Shown here piece after piece: positions 43,388-53,666 of a stretch of 64,000 nt of DNA; within the stretch, counting starts at the first letter, position 1, and the number at the start of each line of letters is the position of its first letter. Source of the DNA: an uncultured Clostridia bacterium (lineage in GTDB: Bacteria; Bacillota_A; Clostridia; TANB77; CAG-508); NCBI GenBank assembly GCA_947624715.1, contig CANQLO010000005.1:1-64000 (forward strand). The letters run 5' to 3'. The notes under the pieces are model-generated. The model was not told where the DNA came from, ran no database searches, and saw nothing but the letters and a program-made list of their open reading frames with translations. A program made the translations under genes and the position numbers.

Positions 43388-44563
43388 ATGAAAAAAGTAA
43401 CAATACTAGCACTACATTTAGGTATTGGAGGAACTGAAAACGCGATAATATCATTAAGTAATATGCTTTGTGAAAGATATGAAGTAGAAATTATCTCAAC
43501 ATATAAGTTACAAGAAAACATTGCTTTTGAAGTTAATCCAAAAGTTAAAATTACGTATTTAATGACTGATTTAAAGCCTAATAGAATAGAGTTAAAGCAA
43601 GCTATAAAAACTTATAATATTTTTAAAATATTAAAGGAAGTTTTTATAAGTATAAAAGTATTGTATTTTAGAAGAAAACTTAACATTGAAGCAATTAAAA
43701 ATCTAGATTCTGATGTTATAATTACTACTAGATATTTTCATAATAAATGGTCTGGAAAATATGGAAGAAAAGAAGCTATTAAAATTGCTCAAGAGCATAA
43801 CCATCACAACAACAATAAAATATATATAAATAAAACTCTAAGATGTATTAAAAATATAGATTACTTTATACCAGTATCTAAAGAGTTAACTGAATTTTAT
43901 AAAGAAAAGATAGATAAGAAAAATAAATCTATATTAAAAACTAAGAAAACAAAATGTATTTATATACCACATTGCATAGATAATTATCCAGAAAAAAAGG
44001 CTGACCTAAAAGAAAAAAATATAATTTCAGTAGGAAGATTAGCTAAAGAAAAGGGGTATTTAGATTTAATTGATGTATTCAAAATAGTAAATCAGAAATA
44101 TCCAGAATGGAAACTTAACATTATTGGTGATGGAGAAGAAAAAGAATTAATTGAAAGTAAAATACAAAACTACAAATTAGAAAACAATATAATTTTACAA
44201 GGTTATAAAAATAAAAATGAATTAGATGAAATTTATAAAAAATCTTCAATATATGTAATGACATCATATACTGAATCTTTTGGACTAGTTCTAGTAGAAG
44301 CTGAAAGCTATGGGATTCCGATTTTAGCATTGGACAGCGCACAAGGAGCAAAAGAAATAATACAAAATGGGGAAAATGGCTATTTAGTAGCAAATAGAAA
44401 TTTAAATGAAATGGCTGAAAAAATAATAAATTTAATAGAAGATGAAAATTTAAGAAATTCATTAGGAAATCAAGGAAGAATATTATCAGAAAAATATAAG
44501 AAAGAAAATGTAGCAAATAATTGGTATGAACTGATTGATAATATAGCAAATCATAAGGCTTAA
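43388..44563 (+). CDS. Family 4 glycosyltransferase
   Basis: 391 aa, GT-B fold. LALHLGIGGTENAI at the acceptor loop, ISVGRLAKEKGYLDLIDVF, NIIGDGEEKELIE, ILQGYKNKNELDEIY, and MTSYTESFGLVLVEAESYGIP with the E-x7-E catalytic pair. Transfers a sugar from a nucleotide donor with retention, in assembly of the polysaccharide repeat unit. ATG follows AAGGAAT. Confidence 0.9.
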   Translation: MKKVTILALHLGIGGTENAIISLSNMLCERYEVEIISTYKLQENIAFEVNPKVKITYLMTDLKPNRIELKQAIKTYNIFKILKEVFISIKVLYFRRKLNIEAIKNLDSDVIITTRYFHNKWSGKYGRKEAIKIAQEHNHHNNNKIYINKTLRCIKNIDYFIPVSKELTEFYKEKIDKKNKSILKTKKTKCIYIPHCIDNYPEKKADLKEKNIISVGRLAKEKGYLDLIDVFKIVNQKYPEWKLNIIGDGEEKELIESKIQNYKLENNIILQGYKNKNELDEIYKKSSIYVMTSYTESFGLVLVEAESYGIPILALDSAQGAKEIIQNGENGYLVANRNLNEMAEKIINLIEDENLRNSLGNQGRILSEKYKKENVANNWYELIDNIANHKA

Positions 44564-44618
44564 GGATAATTACAATTTTAGCTAGGATTTGTGCCTTAGA
44601 AAGGGATGAAATTAAATA

Positions 44619-46157
44619 TTGAGAAAATTAAATACATTAAAAAATTTTATTAGTACAATATTACCATATATATTTATAACAATATTAGGCTTCTGGAAAG
44701 TAAGAGCTTTTGTTAATAATTTAGGCAATGAATTATATTCAGTTAATCAACTTTTTTATCAATTATTAACGTATTTATCATTAGCAGAAGCAGGAATTGG
44801 ACTGATTACAAATCAAATATATTTTAAGCTTTTCGCAAAAGACGATAAAGATGGAATAAATAGAGTATATACAGCATCAAAAAGATTTTTTAAGATAATA
44901 GGTTTTGCAATGCTTGCAATAGGTTTTGCAATTTCATTTGGATTAAAACATATCACTAATAATAACCTATCGCTAACATATCTACAATTAGTATTTATGA
45001 CATTTTTAATAAAAAATGTTTTAGAATATTTTATGTTTGCTCCAAGAAATGTAATTCAAGCAGATCAAAAATCATATAAAATAAATGGCTTAATCAACCT
45101 TATAAGAATATTAGAAAATTTAATAGAAATAACATTACTATATTTAAAAGTAGATTATTTAATTATCTTAATACCGGGCATATTTATTAGAATTATAATA
45201 AATTACATTATAAATAAAAAAGTATATAAAGAATATCCATGGCTTAAAGAAGTTGATAATCCAGACAAAAGTATTTTCTCAAATGCAAAACATTTTATAG
45301 TGTACAGAATAGCAAATATTATTTATAACAATATAGATATATTGATAATTTCAACATATTTGGAACCTATATATGTAGTTATATATTCAGGATACAATTA
45401 CATAATAAAAACCTTGTCAGAAATTTTGGGAATGATATCTCAATCAATAGTGGCTAGCTTAGGAAATGCAATAAATAAATTAAAAACAGAAGAAAATAAA
45501 ATAGTATTTGAAAAATTAAACTGTGCTTATGCTTCACTTGCAATGTTTTGCACGATATGTTTTACAATACTTATTGATAAATTTATTGGTATATGGATAG
45601 GAGCAGATAAACAAGTAGAATTACTAGGAGTTATATTATTCTCACTATCATTATACAATTTGATATATTCAAAAAATCTTATTGGAGTTGTAGAAATTAA
45701 AGGTTGGTTTAAACAAACAAGAAATATATCAATAGCTGAATCAATTGCTAACTTGGTATTATCATTAGTATTTGTAAGATTCTGGGGTATTGTTGGAGTA
45801 TTACTTGCAACAGTTATATCAACTGCTTTAACAAGTTTTATATTTTATCCAACTTATGTATATAAACATCAATATGATTGCAGACCAGTAAAATATTATG
45901 TGCATTATATAATAGATTTAATTTTTACTGGATTTGTATCAATAGCAGGATTGTATTTTGTAAAACAAATTGAAGTTACAAATTTTATTATGTGGGCAGT
46001 TATTGCTGTAATTTGTGCTATTTTAACAATAGCTATTGTATATATAGAAAAATATATTACCGCAAAAGATTTCAAATTATTATTACAAGATATTAAAGAT
46101 TTAATAAAAGGAATATTTAATAAAGAAAAAAATCAAATACGAAAAGAGGAAGCATGA
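44619..46157 (+). CDS. Polysaccharide flippase (Wzx-like), copy 1
   Basis: 512 aa with about 14 membrane helices. It begins with TTG (LRKLNTLKNFISTILPYIFI), 10-12 bases after GAAAGGGATG. LYSVNQLFYQLLTYLSLAEAGI and the later repeats fit the PST/MATE-like flippases that move lipid-linked sugars across the membrane. It overlaps the next gene by 4 bases (ATGA), so the two are coupled. Confidence 0.82.
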   Translation: MRKLNTLKNFISTILPYIFITILGFWKVRAFVNNLGNELYSVNQLFYQLLTYLSLAEAGIGLITNQIYFKLFAKDDKDGINRVYTASKRFFKIIGFAMLAIGFAISFGLKHITNNNLSLTYLQLVFMTFLIKNVLEYFMFAPRNVIQADQKSYKINGLINLIRILENLIEITLLYLKVDYLIILIPGIFIRIIINYIINKKVYKEYPWLKEVDNPDKSIFSNAKHFIVYRIANIIYNNIDILIISTYLEPIYVVIYSGYNYIIKTLSEILGMISQSIVASLGNAINKLKTEENKIVFEKLNCAYASLAMFCTICFTILIDKFIGIWIGADKQVELLGVILFSLSLYNLIYSKNLIGVVEIKGWFKQTRNISIAESIANLVLSLVFVRFWGIVGVLLATVISTALTSFIFYPTYVYKHQYDCRPVKYYVHYIIDLIFTGFVSIAGLYFVKQIEVTNFIMWAVIAVICAILTIAIVYIEKYITAKDFKLLLQDIKDLIKGIFNKEKNQIRKEEA

Positions 46158-47338
46158 AAAAAGTATCTATTATAATGCCATCATATAATGATGCAAATTC
46201 AATAACAGAAACTTTAAATTCAGTAATAAATCAAACATATAAGAATTGGGAATTAGTTATTGTAAATGATGGCTCAACTGATAATACAGAAACTGTAATA
46301 CAAGAGTATAAAGAAAAGTATGATAAAGACAATAAAATAAAATATATCTATCAAGAAAATGGAGATCAGCTTAATGCAATATTAAATGGCTCGAAATATC
46401 TAACAGGTGATTATATATGTGTATTGCATTCAGATGACCTTTTAAATGGAGATGATGTATTAGAAAAATGTGTAAATTATTTAGAAAATAATTCAAACTT
46501 AGATGCAATTATTGGTGATTTAGTTATAATAGATGAGAAAAGCAATGTAACAGGACTTCAAAAAGTTAAAAAATACATTAAGTCTAGTTATATACTTCCA
46601 CTACAAGAATTGTGGCTTGGAAGAAATTTATATATTGATGTTGCAATACATACAAAAGAAAGCTTTTTCCAAAATGTTATACCAAATTATGTAATGTGGA
46701 ATACTCCATTTTGGATTGACTTTAGTTATGAAAAAGAAATTAAAACTTTAAATGTAGAAAAAGTAGATTTTAGCTTTTATAAATATAGAGTACATTCACA
46801 AAATTATGAATATAGTGAAAACGGTAAGTTAAATATAATAAACGGAGAATTAAGAACATTTGTTAGTTTGAGTAAATATTATGATATTCCACTATATAAA
46901 ATGCAATATGTACTTTTTAGAATACTTAATAAATTAAAATTAGTTTATAGACCTATTTACAAAAAAAGACCTTTACAAAATATAGGAGAAATAATTGAAT
47001 TTGTTATAGAAAAAAGATTTGGCAAAGATTATACTAACAACTTATTTTTAAAAGCTTTAGTAAGTTTTTATAAAAATAAAACAAATAGAAAAATAACAAT
47101 AAATAATATAATTGATGAAAATATTGTGTGGACAGGAAAAGATAACGCAAAATTTAATAAGGCAATAAATGATAATACATTAGATGAAATATATATGATT
47201 CTACTTAAGGAAATGGAAAAAGGTTTTAATACAATTTGTGTTATAAATGAAGAGGAGAAGCAGAAGATAGAAACAATTTGTAGATTTTTATGTATATACC
47301 CATATGTGAAAGTAATAGTAAATAAAGACATCTGGTAA
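46154..47338 (+). CDS. Family 2 glycosyltransferase
   Basis: 394 aa. GT-A domain: VSIIMPSYNDANSITETLNS, VNDGSTDNT, YICVLHSDDLLNG (DD at the metal site). The C-terminal 150 residues are outside the usual domain. The IS110 element starts within about 100 bases of the stop, so the original downstream gene order may have been changed by the insertion. Overlaps the flippase gene by ATGA. Confidence 0.85.
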   Translation: MKKVSIIMPSYNDANSITETLNSVINQTYKNWELVIVNDGSTDNTETVIQEYKEKYDKDNKIKYIYQENGDQLNAILNGSKYLTGDYICVLHSDDLLNGDDVLEKCVNYLENNSNLDAIIGDLVIIDEKSNVTGLQKVKKYIKSSYILPLQELWLGRNLYIDVAIHTKESFFQNVIPNYVMWNTPFWIDFSYEKEIKTLNVEKVDFSFYKYRVHSQNYEYSENGKLNIINGELRTFVSLSKYYDIPLYKMQYVLFRILNKLKLVYRPIYKKRPLQNIGEIIEFVIEKRFGKDYTNNLFLKALVSFYKNKTNRKITINNIIDENIVWTGKDNAKFNKAINDNTLDEIYMILLKEMEKGFNTICVINEEEKQKIETICRFLCIYPYVKVIVNKDIW

Positions 47339-47474
47339 AATGTCAAGATAAAATTAAAAAATATTCTAATTTTTTTAAGTACATTGATAATAAAAAGAGC
47401 ATACTTAATAAACCTCCAAAAAATCAATTTTTCGACAGGGAAATTTTGGAAGTGGCTACAATGACAATATTAAA

Positions 47475-48773
47475 TTACGTTAACTTAACCATCTCCTTTG
47501 GATTGATGTAAAGTTGATTTTTCTGTAGCATAGAAAAAATCAATCTTACAAATTTTCTAGCAGTAAGTGCGAGTGCTCTTTTCCTTTGAAACTTGGTAAC
47601 TTCTGAAAATTTTTTATGATAAAATTCAGAATATTCTGAATTTCCATGCATAATAACAGAGTTAACAGCTTCAAGTAAGTAGTAACGAAGATATTTATTA
47701 CCACTTTTGGTCAAGTTGGTAATATCGGAGGTATGTTTTCCGGATTGCTTCTTTCCCCAAGTAAGTCCAGCGAAACTGGCTAGATATTCTTCACGTTGAA
47801 AACGTGAGATGAAGCCAATTTCAGAGATTATGCCGGCAGCATAAACAGGACCAATTCCCTTGATAGAAAGAAGACAATCGTATTCGTTACTATGAAGACC
47901 TTTAACAGTCATTAAGATTGCTTTATCCAAATCTTTTAGTTGTTTATCATATAAAGAGATAGCATTAAAAGAAGTAGCAATAGAAAGATTAATAGGTTCA
48001 TACAAAGCTTTATCAAGTCTGTATGAATCTCGAGCAGCTTTTTGTAAAAGTTTAGCAGTATTTTCAGTATCAGTGAAACGATTTTTACCTTTAACATTAA
48101 GGTATTCAATCAAATCAGACAAGGGCATATTAGCTATTTCATCAGGAGAATAGAAATCAGAAATAATAGAAACAGCAGTATAGCTAAACTTATCTGAAAA
48201 TGGTTGCTCAGACTTTTTCAAAACAGCCAGTTCACTAAATTTGAGAAAAATATTATTTAAAATATATTGTTTTTCTCTAGTTAGACACTCAACTACGTGA
48301 AGGCGCTGTCTAGTCAAACGTTGTAAAGCTAAAAAAGTAGAAGCATTAAATGGCTTAGATGTAATTTTGCCAACACGAGCATAGTCACAAATAACTCTAG
48401 CATCAAGAGGATCTGTTTTATCAAGACGAACGAAGGATTCTCTGTATGCAGCAATTACTTTAGGATTTAAGCAATACACTAAAGGATTAAATTCAGCAAG
48501 TTCAATAGAAGAAGCAAGTACGCAACATAAATGGAAACTATAAAAAGAAGTGGATTCCATATCAAAAATAACATACTTGAAATTGTTTTGTTTGAGACAA
48601 TTAGAAACATTGTTAATCAAAACATTTGAACCAGGCTGATTATTAGAAAAAGAAAAAGACAAAAATTTAGTGCCGAAAAAATCCATAGCAAAAGCATAGT
48701 TAGAGTTAGAGCTAACATCAATACCAACAAAAAGAGTTGATTGAAGTTTATCTTTATCCAATAAAATCACCAC
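47475..48773 (-). CDS. IS110-family transposase (bridge-RNA-guided recombinase)
   Basis: 432 aa. N-terminal RuvC-like domain: FVGIDVSSNSNYAFAMDF (first Asp), FDMESTSFYSF (Glu), and KTDPLDARVICDYA (D-x-x-D). The C-terminal Transposase_20 domain has LSIKGIGPVYAAGIISEIG, FASFAGL-like SFAGLTWGKKQSGKH and GNKYLRYYLLEAV, with the serine region typical of the family. The protein looks complete, so the element may be active. Known IS110 enzymes use an RNA from the element to pair with donor and target. Confidence 0.93.
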   Translation of the reverse strand: MVILLDKDKLQSTLFVGIDVSSNSNYAFAMDFFGTKFLSFSFSNNQPGSNVLINNVSNCLKQNNFKYVIFDMESTSFYSFHLCCVLASSIELAEFNPLVYCLNPKVIAAYRESFVRLDKTDPLDARVICDYARVGKITSKPFNASTFLALQRLTRQRLHVVECLTREKQYILNNIFLKFSELAVLKKSEQPFSDKFSYTAVSIISDFYSPDEIANMPLSDLIEYLNVKGKNRFTDTENTAKLLQKAARDSYRLDKALYEPINLSIATSFNAISLYDKQLKDLDKAILMTVKGLHSNEYDCLLSIKGIGPVYAAGIISEIGFISRFQREEYLASFAGLTWGKKQSGKHTSDITNLTKSGNKYLRYYLLEAVNSVIMHGNSEYSEFYHKKFSEVTKFQRKRALALTARKFVRLIFSMLQKNQLYINPKEMVKLT

Positions 48774-49070
48774 CTTTCAATTCTTAAAATATATAAAATA
48801 GTAAAGGATTTGTCCCTAGCAATTAGCACATCAACAACCTCGCACAAATCAGAACTAAGCAAGAAGATAAAGGTCATCTGCTACTGATGTATCTTCGAGC
48901 TTGAACAACATCTGGGTCTGAAGTTAATACTAAAAGTAGAGAAACAGTCTTTAAAGTGAAGCCACCAATAATGGTGCAACATGGAGACAAAGAATACACC
49001 TTTAACTAGATTTATATAATAAGATTATAGCATATTATGTAAATACAAATCCTTTACTACTTTACATTAA
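48774..49070 (-). ncRNA. Candidate IS110 bridge-RNA region
   Basis: Noncoding region upstream of the transposase. It is more GC-rich than its surroundings in the middle (48820-49000). A perfect 14-base inverted repeat, TAGTAAAGGATTTG (48799-48812) and CAAATCCTTTACTA (49046-49059), encloses it. In IS110-type elements the guide RNA is made from this side of the gene. The exact ends and loops were not folded. Confidence 0.5.
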
Positions 49071-49150
49071 ATTTTTTTTACAATCATTAATTTAATGTAA
49101 TTTTAAAAATATAAAAATGATTGTAAATATATTATACGAGGAGATTAGGT

Positions 49151-49846
49151 ATGAGCATTCCAAAGAAAATCCATTATGTATGGGTTGGAGGAAAAGAAAA
49201 GCCAAAAAAAGTACAAAAATGTATAGATACTTGGAAGAAACATTTTAAAGATTATGAAATTATTGAATGGAATGAAAATAATTTTGATATAGAATCAAGT
49301 AAATATACAAAATCAGCTTATGAAGCAAAAAAATGGGCATTTGTAAGTGATTATATAAGAATGTATGCTTTATATAAAGAAGGTGGAATTTACCTAGATA
49401 CAGATGTTATTGCATTAGATAATTTAGATGAATTGTTAGATAATAGAGCTTTTCTAGGATTTGAAAATGAAAAATATGTATCTTGTGCAGTAATTGGAGC
49501 AGAGAAAGAGCATCCACTTATAGCTAAAATTTTAAATTATTATGATACTATGGAAAATAAAACATTTAATTTTAATGACAATAATTCAATATTGATAACT
49601 GATATATTGGAAAAAAATTATAATTGTAAACTAAATAATACAGAGCAGATATTATCTGACGATATAAAAATATATAAAGATACTGTACTTTCAAATCCAT
49701 CATCTGATTCAAAATTAATACATATATTTGCAGGTTCATGGGTTGATGGAAAAACAAATATTAAAATGAAATTGTGTCAAGAAATTAAATATCATTTAAC
49801 AACGAAAACAAGGGCAAACTTGTATAGAAAAGTTTTGAAAAAATAA
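49151..49846 (+). CDS. Family 32 glycosyltransferase
   Basis: 231 aa. IPKKIHYVWVGGKEKP, KKWAFVSDYIRMYALYKEGG and YLDTDVIAL (DxD) are the GT32 marks (mannosyl- or galactosyltransferases of capsule and fungal OCH1 type). Cytosolic or membrane-peripheral, adds one sugar to the repeat unit. ATG follows CGAGGAGAT; first gene after the IS110 element, and the promoter could lie in or beside the element. Confidence 0.88.
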   Translation: MSIPKKIHYVWVGGKEKPKKVQKCIDTWKKHFKDYEIIEWNENNFDIESSKYTKSAYEAKKWAFVSDYIRMYALYKEGGIYLDTDVIALDNLDELLDNRAFLGFENEKYVSCAVIGAEKEHPLIAKILNYYDTMENKTFNFNDNNSILITDILEKNYNCKLNNTEQILSDDIKIYKDTVLSNPSSDSKLIHIFAGSWVDGKTNIKMKLCQEIKYHLTTKTRANLYRKVLKK

Positions 49847-49864
49847 TTGTTAATATACGTCAAA

Positions 49865-49906
49865 TCTATCATCACAGATAAATGACTTTACTAAAGTATA
49901 AAAAAA
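49865..49906. repeat. 42-bp intergenic motif, copy 1
   Basis: TCTATCATCACAGATAAATG, then ACTTTACTAAAGTATAAAAA; similar to 59042-59083 with about four changes. ACTTT pairs with AAAGT. Confidence 0.5.
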
Positions 49907-49991
49907 TACAAAAAAGCAATGTATTTAAAAGTAAAATTTGCAAAATAGCGTAAAAAATGATATAAATGTATAAGTAAACGGAGGAAAATAG

Positions 49992-51095
49992 ATGATAAAA
50001 GTCATGTTGATTTTTGGTACAAGACCAGAAGCAATAAAATTAGCGCCGGTAATAAAAGAACTAAAATCAAGAAAAGAAATAAATTGTATTGTTTGTGTTA
50101 CAGCACAACATAGACAAATGCTAGACCAAGTACTAGAAGTATTTAATATCACTCCAGACTATGATTTAGATATAATGGAGCAAAATCAAACTTTAAATGA
50201 TATTACAAGTAGAGTTTTAACAGGAATAGAAAAAGTTATTAGAGAAGAAAAACCTGATATAGTTTTAGTACATGGTGATACAACAACAACCTTTGCGGGA
50301 GCTTTAGCAGCATACTACAATCAAGTTGATATTGGACATGTTGAGGCTGGGCTTAGAACATACAATAAGTATGCTCCATATCCAGAAGAGATGAATCGAC
50401 AAATGGTTGGAGTTTTAGCTGATATGCATTTTTCTCCAACTGAAGAATGTAAAGCTAATTTATTAAAAGAAGGAAAAAAAGAAGAAAACATTTATGTAAC
50501 TGGAAATACCGCAATAGATGCATTAAAGACTACAGTAAAGCAAGATTATAAAAATGAAATACTAGATTGGGTTGGCAATGATAAATTAATATTAGTAACG
50601 GCACATAGAAGAGAAAATCTTGGAGAACCAATGAAAGGCATTTTTTATGCAATAAAAAGAATTGTTGATGACTATGATGATGTTAAGGCTGTTTATCCAG
50701 TACACCTAAATCCAGAAGTTAGAAATATGGCAAAAGAATATTTAGGAAATAATGAAAAAATAAAATTAATAGATCCTTTAAATGTAATTGATTTTCACAA
50801 CTTTATAAATAAGTCATATTTGATTTTAACTGATAGTGGTGGAATACAAGAAGAAGCACCATCACTTGGAAAACCAGTTTTGGTATTAAGAGATACAACA
50901 GAAAGGCCAGAAGGCATTAAAGCTGGAACTCTTAAACTAGCAGGAACAGATGAAGAAAAGATTTATAATTTAACAAAAGAATTAATTGAAAATAAAGAAG
51001 AATATGAAAGAATGAGCAAAGCATCAAATCCTTACGGAGATGGTTTAGCTAGCAAAAGAATTGTAGATGCAATAATAAAAAAATATAGCATTTAG
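49992..51095 (+). CDS. wecB: UDP-N-acetylglucosamine 2-epimerase (non-hydrolysing)
   Basis: 367 aa. Interconverts UDP-GlcNAc and UDP-ManNAc in the cytosol. FGTRPEAIKLAPVI, VHGDTTTTFAGALAA, HVEAGLRT, TAHRRENLGEP, and LTDSGGIQEEAPSLGKPVLV with RDTTERPEG are all intact. UDP-ManNAc is the substrate of the TagA-type enzyme encoded next (17-base gap), so the two probably work together. ATG follows GGAGGAAA. Confidence 0.95.
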   Translation: MIKVMLIFGTRPEAIKLAPVIKELKSRKEINCIVCVTAQHRQMLDQVLEVFNITPDYDLDIMEQNQTLNDITSRVLTGIEKVIREEKPDIVLVHGDTTTTFAGALAAYYNQVDIGHVEAGLRTYNKYAPYPEEMNRQMVGVLADMHFSPTEECKANLLKEGKKEENIYVTGNTAIDALKTTVKQDYKNEILDWVGNDKLILVTAHRRENLGEPMKGIFYAIKRIVDDYDDVKAVYPVHLNPEVRNMAKEYLGNNEKIKLIDPLNVIDFHNFINKSYLILTDSGGIQEEAPSLGKPVLVLRDTTERPEGIKAGTLKLAGTDEEKIYNLTKELIENKEEYERMSKASNPYGDGLASKRIVDAIIKKYSI

Positions 51096-51112
51096 GAAGG
51101 ATAGATATTTTT

Positions 51113-51829
51113 ATGAAAGAATATTTCAAAAAAATATACAAGGGAACAACTGAGGAATTTTACAGATTAGCACATGATAATTTAATAAATGAAAACAAAA
51201 TGTTTGTAATTACTGCAAATCCAGAAACAATAATGATTGCTGAGGAGAATCATAACTTGAAAGAAGCTTTCTTTAGTAAGGATTCTATTGTTGTACCAGA
51301 TGGTATTGGTATTGTTAAAGGTGCTAAGATGCTTAAAATTAAAGAAATAAATAAAACAATTATAGGTATTGATTTTGTTAAATATCTATTAGAAGAATGT
51401 AATGAATACAAAAAAAGTTTATTTTTATTTGGTGCAAAAGAAGAAGTTGTAAAAACTTTTGAAGATAAGATTAAAGAACAATACCCTAGAATAAAAGTAG
51501 TAGGTGCAGTTAATGGATATGTAGAAAACAAAGATGAAGTATTTAAGGAAATCAAAAAGAAAAAGCCAGATGTTATATTGGTAGCTTTAGGAATTCCTAA
51601 TCAAGAAGTGATTATATATAACAATCTTAAAAGTTTTGACAAAGGTATATTTGTTGGAGTAGGTGGAACTTTTGACGTACTAAGTGGACTAAAAAAAAGA
51701 GCTCCTAATATATTTTTGAAACATAATTTAGAATGGTTATATAGAATAACGAGAGAACCTAAGAGAATGAAAAGATTTTTCAAAAGTAATGTTAAATTTT
51801 TAAGAGAAATTAGAAAAGAAAGCAAATAA
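51113..51829 (+). CDS. WecG/TagA/CpsF-family glycosyltransferase (GT26)
   Basis: 238 aa. NPETIMIAEEN, VVPDGIGIVKGAKML, LFLFGAKEE, VALGIPNQEVI, and GVGGTFDVLSG with ap RAPNIFLKHNLEWLYR are GT26 blocks. TagA adds ManNAc to lipid-linked GlcNAc at the start of wall teichoic acid synthesis; other members make capsule. Adjacent wecB supplies the donor. The C-terminus REPKRMKRFFKSN is the membrane-binding tail of the family. Confidence 0.92.
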   Translation: MKEYFKKIYKGTTEEFYRLAHDNLINENKMFVITANPETIMIAEENHNLKEAFFSKDSIVVPDGIGIVKGAKMLKIKEINKTIIGIDFVKYLLEECNEYKKSLFLFGAKEEVVKTFEDKIKEQYPRIKVVGAVNGYVENKDEVFKEIKKKKPDVILVALGIPNQEVIIYNNLKSFDKGIFVGVGGTFDVLSGLKKRAPNIFLKHNLEWLYRITREPKRMKRFFKSNVKFLREIRKESK

Positions 51830-51920
51830 TTAAAATATGTTTTCAAACCTATAAAACTCAACATTTACTTTTAGCAATATTTGATATATAATATGTATAA
51901 TTTTTAATGGAGAAAAAGGT

Positions 51921-53633
51921 ATGGATTTTAAAGAAATAATAGCTACCTTGATTGTTAATGCAATTGATAATGTAGAAATAAATAAAAATGAGATAAGTGG
52001 ATATATAGAAATCCCAAAAGAGGAAATAAATGGAGATTATGCGTTTCCATGTTTTAAGCTTGCTAAAATTTTAAGACAAGCTCCAAATATGATAGCAGAT
52101 AATCTAAAAAGTAAAATAAATATAGATAATACAATTATTTCAAAAATAGAAGCAGTAAGTGGATACTTAAACTTTTTTGTTGATAAATCGCAAATTGTAA
52201 AAAAAGCTTTAGAAAAGTTTGATTTACAAAAAGAAGATTATGGAAAAATGCAAATTGGAAAAGGAAAGAAAGTATTAGTAGAATACTCATCTCCTAATAT
52301 TGCAAAGCCATTTCATATTGGACATCTAAAAACTACTATTATAGGAAATTCTCTTTATAATATATATAAGAATTGTGGATATGAAACTATAAGCCTAAAT
52401 CACTTGGGAGACTATGGAACACAGTTTGCTAAGCTCATTGAAGGATATAAAAGATGGGGAGCAGAATATGATTTATCTACTGACGCAATAGATAAGCTTT
52501 CAGAGATATATAAAAGAATAAATGAGTTATGTGAACAAGATGAATCAGTATTAGAAGAGTGCAGAGAAACTTTTAAAAAACTAGAAGATGGAGATAAATA
52601 TTGCGTAGATTTATGGAATAAATTTAAAGAATTAAGCTTGCAAGAATTTAATAGAATATATGAATTATTAAAAGTTAAATTTGATTCATATAATGGAGAA
52701 GCTTTTTATTCAGATAAGATGCAAGAAGTTATTGATATATTAGAGAAAAATGGTGTTCTTACAGAATCGCAAGGAGCAAAAGTAGTTGACCTTACTGATA
52801 AAGGAATAAAAACACCTTGCATAATTCAAAAAGCAAATGGTTCTTCAATTTATGCAACAAGGGATTTAGCAGCAATACTTTACAGAGCGAGAACTTATGA
52901 TTTTGATAAATGTATATATGTTGTTGGAGAAGAACAAAATTTACATTTCAAGCAAATATTTGAAGTTGCAAAATATTTAGATTTAGATGAAAAATACACA
53001 AATGGACTAGTACATGTAAGCTATGGAATGATTATTCTTCCAGAAGGTAAGATGTCTACTAGAAAGGGTAATTTTGTAAAAGTTGAAGACCTATTAAATG
53101 AAGCTATATCTAAGGCAAGAGATATAATAGCTGATAGAAGTATAGAAAATAAAGAGCAAGTTGCAAGACAGGTCGGAATTGGAGCAGTTATATTTGATGA
53201 TTTAAAAGAATCAAGAATTAAAAATCAGGTATTTGACTTAAATGAGGCTGTTAATTTTAATGGAGAAACAGGGCCTTATGTACAATACATGACAGTTAGA
53301 ACCAAAAGTGTGCTTGAAAAAGCAGGATATACTCCAGATATAAAAGATGTAAACTTTGATGTATTAACAGATGAAGCAAGTATCAAGCTTGTAAAATTAA
53401 TAGAAAATTTTGATCAAATTATTATAAACAGCATAGAAAAAAATGAACCATCAATAATTGCAAGATACAGTATTGATGTAGCAAAAGCTTATAGCACTTT
53501 TTATAACCAAAATAAGATTATAAGTGATGACAAGCAAGTAACAAATGCACGATTATACTTAACATATATGACAAAAGTAACTTTAGAAAATTCACTAAAA
53601 CTTTTAGGAATAGAAGTACCAAATAAAATGTAA
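51921..53633 (+). CDS. argS: Arginyl-tRNA synthetase
   Basis: 570 aa. Class I synthetase: HIGH site SSPNIAKPFHIGHLKTT, KMSKS variant KMSTRKGN, N-terminal Add-1 domain (GDYAFPCFKLAK), C-terminal anticodon domain starting about residue 440 (NFNGETGPYVQYM). No T-box leader was seen. Its place in the polysaccharide cluster appears incidental, with tight flanks. It is of interest because CGG, an arginine codon, seems to be absent in frame in this window. Confidence 0.95.
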   Translation: MDFKEIIATLIVNAIDNVEINKNEISGYIEIPKEEINGDYAFPCFKLAKILRQAPNMIADNLKSKINIDNTIISKIEAVSGYLNFFVDKSQIVKKALEKFDLQKEDYGKMQIGKGKKVLVEYSSPNIAKPFHIGHLKTTIIGNSLYNIYKNCGYETISLNHLGDYGTQFAKLIEGYKRWGAEYDLSTDAIDKLSEIYKRINELCEQDESVLEECRETFKKLEDGDKYCVDLWNKFKELSLQEFNRIYELLKVKFDSYNGEAFYSDKMQEVIDILEKNGVLTESQGAKVVDLTDKGIKTPCIIQKANGSSIYATRDLAAILYRARTYDFDKCIYVVGEEQNLHFKQIFEVAKYLDLDEKYTNGLVHVSYGMIILPEGKMSTRKGNFVKVEDLLNEAISKARDIIADRSIENKEQVARQVGIGAVIFDDLKESRIKNQVFDLNEAVNFNGETGPYVQYMTVRTKSVLEKAGYTPDIKDVNFDVLTDEASIKLVKLIENFDQIIINSIEKNEPSIIARYSIDVAKAYSTFYNQNKIISDDKQVTNARLYLTYMTKVTLENSLKLLGIEVPNKM

Positions 53634-53666
53634 AAACATATATAATAATTGAAAGGAAACTTTTAA

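Larger units (their letters stand above)
47400..49070 (-). mobile_element. IS110-family insertion sequence (ends approximate)
   Basis: Contains the DEDD/Ser recombinase gene (47475-48773, minus) and about 290 bases of noncoding DNA upstream of it. A 14-base inverted repeat bounds most of that noncoding part. IS110 elements lack clear terminal repeats, so the termini cannot be fixed here. It separates GT2 (46154) from GT32 (49151) in the polysaccharide cluster. Confidence 0.75.

Noticed and set aside
51830..51920. T-box leader for argS
   Set aside because: No T-box sequence (GGGTGG-type) or specifier hairpin in the short gap.
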